Positions 1-5,678 of a stretch of DNA of 5,678 bases are shown in pieces. The notes under the pieces were generated by a model. That model saw only the letters and a program-made list of their open reading frames with translations, was not told where the DNA came from and did not search any database. The stretch is from an uncultured Eubacteriales bacterium (GTDB lineage Bacteria > Bacillota > Clostridia > Oscillospirales > CAG-272), in assembly GCA_934417455.1 (NCBI GenBank), contig CAKRWK010000088.1:1-5678 (forward strand), written 5' to 3'. How positions within the stretch are numbered: position 1 is the first letter of the stretch; every line of letters begins with the position of its first letter. The position numbers and the translations under genes were made by a program.

Positions 1-177
1 CGCGGCTACATTGCCGCCGGTGAGGACGCCTTGACGGCCGCCCCCGGCATCTTTGCCGCCGGCGACTGCCGCACCAAACGTATCCGTCAGGTCGCAACGG
101 CCGCCGCGGACGGCGCTGTCGCCGCCCTCGCCGCCTGTGATTATATCGACGCGCTTGAGACAGCCGTCAAAGAATAA
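1..177 (+). CDS. trxB: Thioredoxin reductase, C-terminal fragment (5' end outside window)
   Basis: Thioredoxin reductase is a cytoplasmic FAD enzyme that uses NADPH to reduce thioredoxin. Only the last 58 residues are visible, in frame 1, ending at TAA 175-177. They contain the family's C-terminal FAD-binding signature: GIFAAGDCRTKRIRQVATAA at residues 16-35 of the fragment, followed by ADGAVAA. The AGD aspartate and the RQ pair normally contact FAD, and the DGA helix closes the fold. The CxxC redox centre and the NADPH domain lie upstream of the window, so activity cannot be judged. The Cys after AGD, where many homologues have Val, is a minor variant. The gene converges on ylmH and shares a terminator with it. 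A related FAD-dependent pyridine nucleotide oxidoreductase, such as a ferredoxin-NADP reductase of the TrxB fold, is possible, but the RQVxTAAxDGA pattern favours TrxB. Confidence 0.85.
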   Translation, partial: RGYIAAGEDALTAAPGIFAAGDCRTKRIRQVATAAADGAVAALAACDYIDALETAVKE

Positions 178-288
178 AAAGTACAGTTTTTTTGCCTCCA
201 AAGTCCGATAAAAACCGACATTTTCATGGATTTTTCTTTGTTTTTTGCCATAAGCCGTGGTAAAAAAGAAAAAATATTTGAAAAAATG

Positions 289-315
289 AAAACCACCCGC
301 AAAACGGGTGGTTTT
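289..315. terminator. Bidirectional intrinsic terminator between convergent genes
   Basis: An 11-bp perfect stem is formed by AAAACCACCCG (289-299) and CGGGTGGTTTT (305-315), with the 5-nt loop CAAAA. On the + strand the stem runs into T5-G-T3 (312-320). On the - strand it runs into TTTTCATTTTTT, the complement of 281-292. It can therefore end both the trxB transcript, about 110 nt after its stop, and the leftward ylmH transcript, about 12 nt after its stop. The remainder of the 178-327 gap is AT-rich and holds no gene that I can recognise. Confidence 0.92.
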
Positions 316-327
316 TGTTTGCCGTGT

Positions 328-1083
328 TCAGATGTATTTTTCAATTTTCAGATTGAGTTTGCCTTTTTTCGTTTCCGACGTGAAGCCGACGTAACGGAAG
401 CGGCCGTATCCGCGCACGGAAACGACGGCGCCCTCTTTCGGGTCGGCGGATGTGTTTTCGCAGAGACGGCCGTTGACAAATACAAGCCCACGGCGGAACA
501 GTGTCTGCGCGTCGGCGCGGGACAGACGAAACACTTTGGCGACAACGGCGTCGAGCCGCTCGCCGGCCGCCTGAATGAGTATCGGCTCGGTGCGATAAAG
601 GTCGCCCTCGGGCAGGGCGTCCGCCCTTGTGACCTTAAGGTCGGTATGTTTGACTTTTCTGAAGTCCGAGAGAAGATAGGGCACGATTTTTTCATCGGCG
701 AAAATGTAACCGACATTGTCCCGCAGGACAATGTCACCGAGCACCTCGCGGTCGATGCCGAGGTTCATAAGAGCGCCGAGAAAGTCGCGATGGGTGAGTG
801 CGTCGGCAAACTTTTCCGAGACGGGCGCCGCCCGCAGGCAGGCAATGGGGAAGGGCTCCTCATACCCCAACATATCCGGGTCACCGAATCGGAGCATGAC
901 GCGCTCGCAACCCTCGGCTCCGCCGAAGGCTGTCGCGGGGACGGGGAGTGTGCGCTCCGTCTCGTGATACGCGTCCTGCTCGGCCAGGCCGAGAAACGGG
1001 GTAAAAGTGAATATACCGGCGTTGTCTGCCCGGCGGGCAAGTTCCGCAAAGCGGCGTTTTTGCAGGTCTCTGTCGTCCGTCAT
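328..1083 (-). CDS. ylmH: YlmH-type S4-domain RNA-binding protein
   Basis: This 251-residue protein matches the usual length of YlmH (about 255 in Bacillus). YlmH proteins bind RNA through an S4 domain. In Bacillus the protein has been tied to ribosome-associated quality control, where it binds stalled 50S subunits in a manner like RqcP; older work placed it near cell-division genes. The N-terminal part carries the family landmarks: FTPFLGLAEQ at about 27-36, GGAEGCERV at 54-62, LGYEEPFP at 72-79, and the signature LTHRDFLGALMNLGIDRE at 96-113 followed by LGDI. The S4 domain spans about 174-235, with ERLDAVVAKVFRLSRADA and then LFRRGLVFVNGRL. The C-terminus is basic. The ATG overlaps the stop of the preceding isomerase gene as ATGA, and no clear Shine-Dalgarno sequence precedes it, so coupled translation is likely. 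It is the last gene of the leftward unit. The usual dcw-cluster neighbours (sepF, ylmG, divIVA) are absent. Confidence 0.88.
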   Translation of the reverse strand: MTDDRDLQKRRFAELARRADNAGIFTFTPFLGLAEQDAYHETERTLPVPATAFGGAEGCERVMLRFGDPDMLGYEEPFPIACLRAAPVSEKFADALTHRDFLGALMNLGIDREVLGDIVLRDNVGYIFADEKIVPYLLSDFRKVKHTDLKVTRADALPEGDLYRTEPILIQAAGERLDAVVAKVFRLSRADAQTLFRRGLVFVNGRLCENTSADPKEGAVVSVRGYGRFRYVGFTSETKKGKLNLKIEKYI

Positions 1084-1829
1084 ACCGTCATGTCCACGGG
1101 ATAGACGATTTTCAGTTGGTTGACGCGACTTTCGTACGCCTTCGACTGCTTTTCGCGGAGAAGTTCTTCTTTGATGGCGTCTTTGACGTCGTCAAACGTC
1201 AGCGGCGCAGCCGCATTCTTGCTGTTGAGACGGATGAGGTGATAGCCGAATTGCGTTTTGACAGGTGTCTCCGTCACCTCTCCGACGTCCATCGCAAAGA
1301 CGGCACTGTCAAACTCCGGCACCATCTGTCCGCGGCCGAACTCGCCGAGATTGCCGCCCTGCTCCTTGGACGGACAGGACGAATAAGCCTTGGCGGCTTC
1401 TTCAAACGTCATTTCACCCGATTTGATTTTTTCGTAAATTTCGCGGGCACGCGCTTCGCTGTCCACAAGAATGTGCGAGGCGTTCACCGTCTCCTGTCCG
1501 ACAAACTTGTCAGGGTTTTCGTCATAGTACTTTTTTGCGTCCGCATCGGTCACGGTAATGCCGAGCAAAACTTTTTCTACCGCATAATTGACAAGCAGGT
1601 CTTCCTTCACCTTTTTCAGCCGTTCGCGGAAACCGGGCTCCGCTTCCATGAGGTTACGCTGTGCGTCCAGCAGGAAGAGTTTCTGATTGACCAGTTGGGT
1701 AAGAATCATTTTTCTTCCCTGCGGTGTGTTGTAGGACTGTCCTCTTTGGCCGAGTGATTCGATGAACATATCGACGTCGGCCGATGTTACAGGGGTGCCG
1801 GCTACCGTCGCAAGAATTCTGTTTTCCAT
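1080..1829 (-). CDS. Cytoplasmic parvulin-type peptidyl-prolyl cis-trans isomerase
   Basis: The protein has 249 residues and belongs to the parvulin (rotamase) family, which catalyses cis-trans isomerisation of peptide bonds preceding proline. It has an N-terminal SurA/PrsA-like helical region (about 1-105) that begins VAGTPVTSADVD, then a parvulin domain at about 113-203, then a helical tail. Visible active-site features are ASHILV with His119, Cys152 in SSCPSK, the GGNLGEFGRGQMVPEF block (159-174) with Met169 and Phe173, and FGYHLIRL with His197. No signal peptide or lipobox Cys is present, unlike PrsA, so it should be cytosolic; this short, leaderless form is familiar in Clostridia. The start at 1829 is fixed by AAAGGAG eight bases upstream. 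It lies 85 nt after the methyltransferase gene with no terminator or convincing promoter between them, and overlaps ylmH by 4 nt. Its client proteins are unknown. It could assist folding of nascent chains, but that is inferred from its neighbours. Confidence 0.88.
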   Translation of the reverse strand: MENRILATVAGTPVTSADVDMFIESLGQRGQSYNTPQGRKMILTQLVNQKLFLLDAQRNLMEAEPGFRERLKKVKEDLLVNYAVEKVLLGITVTDADAKKYYDENPDKFVGQETVNASHILVDSEARAREIYEKIKSGEMTFEEAAKAYSSCPSKEQGGNLGEFGRGQMVPEFDSAVFAMDVGEVTETPVKTQFGYHLIRLNSKNAAAPLTFDDVKDAIKEELLREKQSKAYESRVNQLKIVYPVDMTV

Positions 1830-1837
1830 GTCTGTAT

Positions 1838-1844
1838 CTCCTTT
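1838..1844 (-). promoter_or_regulatory. Ribosome binding site of the parvulin gene
   Basis: On the - strand AAAGGAG lies 8 nt before the ATG at 1829. It supports that start and shows that this gene can be translated independently of the upstream methyltransferase gene. Confidence 0.8.
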
Positions 1845-1915
1845 TTGTTTCTAACTTATTCGTTTTTTTGGGAAAGCTCTGCGTTCCGCATTCTGCCAGC
1901 GGTGCGGGATTTTGC

Positions 1916-3277
1916 TTATTCGCGCAGTCCTTTCGGATAATAATTTTTCAGGCGGCCGCCCGATATTTTTCCGCCTCCCGTCGCCATGCCTTCGTACAGC
2001 ACGGCGTAAACGCCCTCCGTAGCGCCGCCCGCCGGGATTTCTTCGCCGTGCAGGTACGCACCGATGCGTTCGTCTTCTTCCGAAAGGGAAACCTGCCGCT
2101 TCCACGCTGTTCCGTAGGCCGAGAACAACTGATGGTGCGGCACCACCCGTCCGCCCCGTACTTCTCCGATATTGACTCCGCCCGAGAACAGAGAACAGGA
2201 TGGCAGGGGAATATCCGAAGGCAAAAGTACGGCGCGTCTGCCGACAGAACGGACGGACAGATGTTCCGCCCCGTTTATATTGTCCGCCAGAAATGACCGG
2301 ACGGCTTGCATGTCACTCTTTGACAGCGGTTTTTCATTGTTTTTGCAAAGAAATGTTTTCTTTTCTCCGCTATTTTCCTTCCGAAGGACAGCAAAAAACT
2401 GCCCTTCTCCCGGCGCAATGTGTGGATAGAAACGGCGGCAGTACTCGGTGTGCCCTTCCGGAATGCCGGGCAGATGCAGTGCGGGTGCCGTGTAGGGAAG
2501 TACGCGGGGCGCGGGCGGCACCGGTACAAATTCCGGATGGCGGCAGAGAAAATTATGTACGGTATACTCGTTCTCCTCTGGAGAAAAGGTACAGGTCGAG
2601 TAGAGAAGAATGCCGCCTTCGGCGACAAGCGGCGCGGCGTTGTCAAGAATAGCGGCCTGCCGCTCGGTGCAGAGCCTTACATTGTCGGGGCTCCATTCGG
2701 TAACGGCACGGTCATTCTTGCGGAACATTCCCTCGCCCGAGCAGGGCGCATCGCACAGAACGACATCGAAATACGAGCGGTATATCTCTCCAAGGGCGGC
2801 CGTGTCCAGAGATGTGACGACGACGTTCCGAAGACCGAGCCGCTCCACATTGCCGACCAGCGTTTTTGCCCGGGCAGGCAAATATTCGTTGGAGAGAAGA
2901 AAGCCTCCCTCGCCGATAAGGGCGGCGACCTGCGCGGATTTGCCGCCCGGCGCCGCGCACAGGTCGAGCACCGCGGCGCCCGGCGAAATATCCGTGGCGG
3001 CGACGGCTGCCATGGCACCGGGGTCCTGCACGTATATGCCGCCGGCGTGGTGGACGGGCGTGTGTCCGATGTGTTCTCCCGAAAAATAAAATCCGTCGGG
3101 AACATAGGGAACGGGCGCGGGCGAAAAGTTTCGACAGAGGCGGAGCACCGTATCTCTGTCTCCTTTTTTTGTCACGCGGAAAGCACGCACGGGCGGCTTT
3201 TCGAGAGCGTCGAGAAACGCGTCGTACCCGTCGCCAAGATACAGTCGCATTCGCTCAAGAAATTCTTCCGGTATCAT
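1916..3277 (-). CDS. rsmF: RsmF-like RNA (cytosine-C5) methyltransferase, NOL1/NOP2/Sun family
   Basis: From the start chosen here the product has 453 residues. The family transfers a methyl group from S-adenosylmethionine to carbon 5 of cytosine in RNA; RsmF members act on 16S rRNA in the decoding region. The SAM-binding motif I is DLCAAPGGKS at 105-114. Motif IV is DAPCSGEGMFRK at 176-187 with Cys179, the cysteine used for product release. Motif VI is STCTFSPEENE at 227-237 with Cys229, the catalytic nucleophile. The N-terminal segment (1-100) has the expected RAFRV and HHAGGIYVQDPGAMA elements. The C-terminal 150 residues match the RsmF-type RNA-binding extension and end in GGRLKNYYPKGLRE. 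All catalytic residues are present. The longer open frame, to an ATG at 3337, is rejected because it would include the promoter, whereas the ATG at 3277 sits just after AAAGGAGGG. This is the first gene of the leftward unit. The exact target cytosine cannot be read from the sequence; some Gram-positive homologues modify several positions or influence aminoglycoside response. Confidence 0.88.
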   Translation of the reverse strand: MIPEEFLERMRLYLGDGYDAFLDALEKPPVRAFRVTKKGDRDTVLRLCRNFSPAPVPYVPDGFYFSGEHIGHTPVHHAGGIYVQDPGAMAAVAATDISPGAAVLDLCAAPGGKSAQVAALIGEGGFLLSNEYLPARAKTLVGNVERLGLRNVVVTSLDTAALGEIYRSYFDVVLCDAPCSGEGMFRKNDRAVTEWSPDNVRLCTERQAAILDNAAPLVAEGGILLYSTCTFSPEENEYTVHNFLCRHPEFVPVPPAPRVLPYTAPALHLPGIPEGHTEYCRRFYPHIAPGEGQFFAVLRKENSGEKKTFLCKNNEKPLSKSDMQAVRSFLADNINGAEHLSVRSVGRRAVLLPSDIPLPSCSLFSGGVNIGEVRGGRVVPHHQLFSAYGTAWKRQVSLSEEDERIGAYLHGEEIPAGGATEGVYAVLYEGMATGGGKISGGRLKNYYPKGLRE

Positions 3278-3281
3278 AACG

Positions 3282-3290
3282 CCCTCCTTT
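3282..3290 (-). promoter_or_regulatory. Strong ribosome binding site deciding the start of the rsmF-like gene
   Basis: On the - strand AAAGGAGGG is followed by CGTT and the ATG at 3277. It is an almost perfect anti-16S match with a 5-nt gap from its GGAGG core, so it fixes this start over the in-frame ATG 20 codons upstream. Confidence 0.88.
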
Positions 3291-3308
3291 TTCGTGTCTT
3301 TCCTGACT

Positions 3309-3337
3309 ATCATACCATAAAAAATCCGCCATTGCAA
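3309..3337 (-). promoter_or_regulatory. Sigma-A promoter of the leftward operon (rsmF-like, parvulin, ylmH)
   Basis: Read on the - strand, the -35 TTGCAA (3337-3332) and the -10 TATGAT (3314-3309) are separated by exactly 17 bp. TGG directly before the -10 makes it an extended -10 element. Transcription should begin near 3302, giving a leader of about 25 nt before the ATG at 3277. Confidence 0.8.
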
Positions 3338-3355
3338 GTTTTTTGTTGATTTTTA

Positions 3356-3384
3356 TTGCATTATTGAAAGAAGTATGATAGAAT
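3356..3384 (+). promoter_or_regulatory. Sigma-A promoter of the rightward operon (prfC, trmB)
   Basis: The -35 TTGCAT (3356-3361) and the -10 TAGAAT (3379-3384) are 17 bp apart, with an extended -10 TGA at 3376-3378. The expected transcription start near 3391 gives a leader of about 40 nt. The -35 elements of the two divergent promoters are 18 bp apart. Confidence 0.78.
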
Positions 3385-3408
3385 ATATAGGTTAAACAGC
3401 AAAAATCA

Positions 3409-3424
3409 GTCTTTCCGGAAGGAC
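3409..3424 (+). promoter_or_regulatory. Inverted repeat containing the ribosome binding site of prfC
   Basis: GTCTTTCC (3409-3416) and GGAAGGAC (3417-3424) are complementary apart from one G-U pair. As RNA this gives a 6-bp stem with a CCGG loop. The Shine-Dalgarno AAGGA (3419-3423), 7 nt before the ATG at 3431, lies wholly in the 3' arm. The ribosome binding site is well supported; a regulatory role for the stem is inference. Confidence 0.55.
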
Positions 3425-3430
3425 AATCAT

Positions 3431-5044
3431 ATGACAGATATTCGCAAGGAAATCGAGAGACGGCGCACCTTCGCCATTATCTCCCACCCGGACGCCGGTA
3501 AAACGACGCTGACGGAAAAATTCCTGCTTTACGGCGGGGCGATTCAGTCGGCCGGCTCGGTCAAGGGAAAACAGTCGGACAAGCACGCTGTTTCGGACTG
3601 GATGGACCTTGAAAAGCAGAGAGGTATTTCCATTACCTCGTCGGTGTTGCAGTTTGAATACGACGGGTACTGCATCAACATCCTCGATACCCCCGGCCAC
3701 CAGGACTTTTCCGAGGACACCTACCGTACCCTGATGGCGGCGGACAGCGCCGTTATGGTCATTGACGCGGCCAAGGGTATTGAGCCGCAGACACGCAAAT
3801 TGTTCAAAGTGTGCGCCATGCGCCATATTCCGATTTTTACCTTTATCAATAAAATGGATCGCGAAGCCCGTGACCCGTTCGACCTTCTCGACGAACTCGA
3901 ACGTGAGTTCGGTATCGGCACTTACGCCATGAACTGGCCTATCGGTTGCGGCCGAAGTTTCAAGGGCGTATATGACCGCGACCGCCGTGCCGTCCTGTCT
4001 TTCGGCGATTCGCACCGCGGCAGGGAACGTATTCACGGCGTGAGTTGTGATATTACCGACACGGAAAAACTGGACAGTCTCATCGGTGAAAAACTCCGCG
4101 GAGAACTGTGCGAGCAGGTGGAACTGCTTGACGGTGCGTCCTTTGATTTTGACCTTGACGCCGTCCGCCGCGGAAAACTTTCCCCCGTGTTTTTCGGCTC
4201 CGCGCTCAACAATTTCGGCGTGGAACCTTTCCTGGTGCATTTCCTGAAGATGACGACATCTCCTCTGCCGCGTCGTGCCGGCGATACGGAGATTGACCCG
4301 TTTGATCTCGATTTTTCGGCCTTTGTTTTCAAAATTCAGGCCAATATGAATAAGGCACACCGCGACCGCATCGCCTTTATGCGGATCTGTTCCGGTCGCT
4401 TCGAGCGCGGAAAAGAGTATTACCATGTGCAGGAAAACAAGAGTTTCCGTCTTTCCCAACCTCAGCAGATGATGGCGGCCGAGCGCGAGGTGATAGACGA
4501 GGCCTATGCCGGCGACATCATCGGCGTGTTTGACCCCGGTGTGTTCTCTATCGGCGACACCGTGTGCGAAAAAGGAAAGAAAATCCGTTTTGAAGGCATT
4601 CCCGTATTCGCGCCGGAGCATTTCGCCATGGTGGAACAGGTGGATTCCATGAAGCGCAAGCAGTTTGCCAAGGGCATGAACCAGATTGCCCAAGAGGGTG
4701 CCATTCAGATTTTCTTTGAACCGAATGCGGGTCTCGAACGTGTCATTGTCGGCGTGGTCGGCGTTCTGCAGTTTGAGGTGCTCGAATACCGTATCAAAAA
4801 CGAATACGGTTGCGACTTGCGCCGTACCGACCTTGCCTACGAGCAGATACGGTATATTAAGAATGAAGAAATTGACCCGAAAACGCTGAAACTTTCGCAC
4901 GATACCAAATGGGTGCAGGACGTGAAGGGCAGAAACCTTCTGATTTTCACGAGCGAATGGGCCATCCGCTGGGTGCTGGAAGACAACCCCGGCCTTGAAC
5001 TGGAAGAATTCAACCGCAACGACGACATGAAGGAGCAGGAATAA
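3431..5044 (+). CDS. prfC: Peptide chain release factor 3 (RF3)
   Basis: RF3 is a cytoplasmic translational GTPase that removes RF1 or RF2 from the ribosome after peptide release and, in some bacteria, supports post-peptidyl-transfer quality control. The 537 residues match the usual length (529 in E. coli). The GTPase domain shows G1 SHPDAGKTT (18-26), G2 RGISITSS (64-71), G3 DTPGHQDF (86-93) and G4 NKMD (140-143). RF3 rather than EF-G is indicated by RRTFAIISHP at the start, VKGKQSDKHAVSDWMDLEKQ (44-63), FSEDTYRTL, NWPIGCG (168-174) and, in domain II, FVFKIQANMNKAHRDRIAFM. Domain III carries GAIQIFFEP and VGVLQFEVLEYRIKNEYG. All GTPase residues expected are present, so it should be active. 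The start is supported by AAGGA 7 nt upstream and by alignment with the family. The trmB start codon follows the stop by 3 nt with no terminator, so the two should be co-transcribed. Confidence 0.96.
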   Translation: MTDIRKEIERRRTFAIISHPDAGKTTLTEKFLLYGGAIQSAGSVKGKQSDKHAVSDWMDLEKQRGISITSSVLQFEYDGYCINILDTPGHQDFSEDTYRTLMAADSAVMVIDAAKGIEPQTRKLFKVCAMRHIPIFTFINKMDREARDPFDLLDELEREFGIGTYAMNWPIGCGRSFKGVYDRDRRAVLSFGDSHRGRERIHGVSCDITDTEKLDSLIGEKLRGELCEQVELLDGASFDFDLDAVRRGKLSPVFFGSALNNFGVEPFLVHFLKMTTSPLPRRAGDTEIDPFDLDFSAFVFKIQANMNKAHRDRIAFMRICSGRFERGKEYYHVQENKSFRLSQPQQMMAAEREVIDEAYAGDIIGVFDPGVFSIGDTVCEKGKKIRFEGIPVFAPEHFAMVEQVDSMKRKQFAKGMNQIAQEGAIQIFFEPNAGLERVIVGVVGVLQFEVLEYRIKNEYGCDLRRTDLAYEQIRYIKNEEIDPKTLKLSHDTKWVQDVKGRNLLIFTSEWAIRWVLEDNPGLELEEFNRNDDMKEQE

Positions 5045-5047
5045 TCC

Positions 5048-5678
5048 ATGCGAATGAGAAAGAAGAAGCATGCGGACGAACGGCTTGACCGCTGTCGGCA
5101 ACTGCTTGCCGAAGTGCCGGAAACACCTCTTACCGACACGGAGCGCGATTTCGGGCGCACGGCGCCGCTCTGGCTAGAAATCGGGGCGGGGAAGGGCGGT
5201 TTCGCCTGCGGCATGACGGCGGCCCATCCCGACATCTGTTACTATGCCATGGAACGCGTCGGCGACTGCGTGGTGCTTGCCGCCGAGAGAGCGGCCGCCA
5301 CGGAGGACATGCGCCCGGACAATCTCCGCTTCATCATCGGAGGAGCGGACAGTCTGCCCGCGTGGTTCGCGCCCGGGACGACGGATGCCGTATTTCTCAA
5401 TTTTTCCGACCCGTGGAGCAAGGCCGGCCAGTATAAACGCCGTTTGACCTACCGCCGCTACCTTGCCGTGTATTTCATGCTTCTGAAAGACGGCGGCACG
5501 CTCCGGTTCAAAACGGATAACGAAGGTTTATTCCGCTTCACGCTGGACGAACTCGCCGTGCTCGGCCTCACGCCTGACGTCGTGACGGACGACCTGCACC
5601 ATTCCCCCTACGATGAAGACAATATTCGAACGGAGTATGAAACGCATTTTGCCGAGGAGGGACTTCCCATCCATATGC
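5048..5678 (+). CDS. trmB: tRNA (guanine-N7)-methyltransferase TrmB, 3' end beyond window
   Basis: TrmB uses S-adenosylmethionine to make m7G at position 46 in the tRNA variable loop. The 210 residues visible run in frame to the window edge and seem to lack only a few C-terminal residues. Landmarks are the typical Bacillota start MRMRKKKHA, SAM motif LEIGAGKGGF (43-52), the ER pair (69-70), LNFSDPWSK (117-125), KRRLTYRRYL (130-139), FKTDNEGLF (154-162), LHHSPYDEDNIRTEYE (183-198) and a C-terminal FAEEGLPIH. Expected catalytic or tRNA-contact residues Asp121, Arg131, Asp157, Thr195 and Glu198 are present. The usual DPWPKKRH stretch reads DPWSKAGQ, so the family's conserved His is Gln128. The ATG lies 3 nt after the prfC stop; AGGAGCAGGA (5031-5040), inside the end of prfC, supplies the ribosome binding site. 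A second in-frame ATG at 5054 is less likely as the start given the conserved MRMR beginning. Confidence 0.93.
   Translation, partial: MRMRKKKHADERLDRCRQLLAEVPETPLTDTERDFGRTAPLWLEIGAGKGGFACGMTAAHPDICYYAMERVGDCVVLAAERAAATEDMRPDNLRFIIGGADSLPAWFAPGTTDAVFLNFSDPWSKAGQYKRRLTYRRYLAVYFMLLKDGGTLRFKTDNEGLFRFTLDELAVLGLTPDVVTDDLHHSPYDEDNIRTEYETHFAEEGLPIHM

Noticed and set aside
226..1104. + strand open frame of 292 codons opposite ylmH
   Set aside because: It is the aligned shadow of ylmH, runs through the terminator hairpin and has no ribosome binding site or recognisable domain.
1830..1915. Separate promoter or terminator between the rsmF-like and parvulin genes
   Set aside because: Only a weak 5-bp stem (1886-1890 with 1903-1907, 12-nt loop) is seen, not followed by a T-run in the transcribed direction, and no -35/-10 pair with good spacing is visible.
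3278..3337. Longer N-terminus for the rsmF-like protein from an ATG at 3337
   Set aside because: The extra 20 codons would overlap the -35/-10 promoter and the ribosome binding site, and they are not part of the family's usual N-terminus.
2420..3349. + strand open frame of 309 codons opposite the rsmF-like gene
   Set aside because: It is the aligned shadow of the methyltransferase, whose motifs I, IV and VI are unmistakable on the other strand.
3392..5101. Long - strand open frame (569 codons) opposite prfC
   Set aside because: It lies in the codon-aligned antisense frame of a clear RF3 gene, its translation resembles no family I know, and it covers the prfC promoter-proximal leader. It is a codon-use artefact.
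1..5678. Defence system, mobile element, CRISPR array, tRNA or rRNA gene, toxin-antitoxin pair
   Set aside because: No transposase, integrase, terminal repeats, regularly spaced repeats, cloverleaf or recognised defence domain was found. Genes are tightly packed, conserved housekeeping genes with consistent codon use, arguing against an acquired island.

Overview
The window looks like an ordinary chromosomal housekeeping stretch from a Gram-positive bacterium of the Bacillota, most likely class Clostridia. The evidence is the YlmH-type S4 protein, the short cytoplasmic parvulin, the clostridial-style thioredoxin reductase tail, the strong AGGAGG-type ribosome binding sites and the sigma-A promoters with extended -10 elements. 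Coding DNA is fairly GC-rich, with C or G favoured at third positions, while the intergenic gaps are AT-rich. A finer taxonomic placement cannot be supported from the sequence alone.

Layout, left to right. Positions 1-177 (+) are the last 58 codons of a thioredoxin reductase. A 150-bp AT-rich gap with a bidirectional intrinsic terminator (289-315) separates it from a convergent, leftward three-gene unit. In transcription order that unit is an RsmF-like m5C RNA methyltransferase (3277-1916), a cytoplasmic parvulin-type peptidyl-prolyl isomerase (1829-1080) and a YlmH-type S4 RNA-binding protein (1083-328). The last two overlap by ATGA. A 153-bp divergent intergenic region (3278-3430) holds two back-to-back sigma-A promoters, one for the leftward unit and one for the rightward unit. 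The rightward unit is peptide chain release factor 3 (3431-5044), then TrmB, the tRNA m7G46 methyltransferase (from 5048, cut by the window end).

Five genes concern protein synthesis or protein quality: rRNA methylation, prolyl isomerisation, ribosome quality control, RF3 recycling of release factors and tRNA methylation. Thioredoxin reductase belongs to the neighbouring redox unit. I searched both strands for mobile elements, CRISPR repeats, tRNA or rRNA genes, toxin-antitoxin pairs and defence modules and found none. I do not think the window contains a new system. The points that merit a second look are small: the symmetric divergent promoters, a ribosome binding site inside an inverted repeat before RF3, a replaced conserved histidine in TrmB, and coupling of YlmH to a parvulin outside its usual cell-division neighbourhood.
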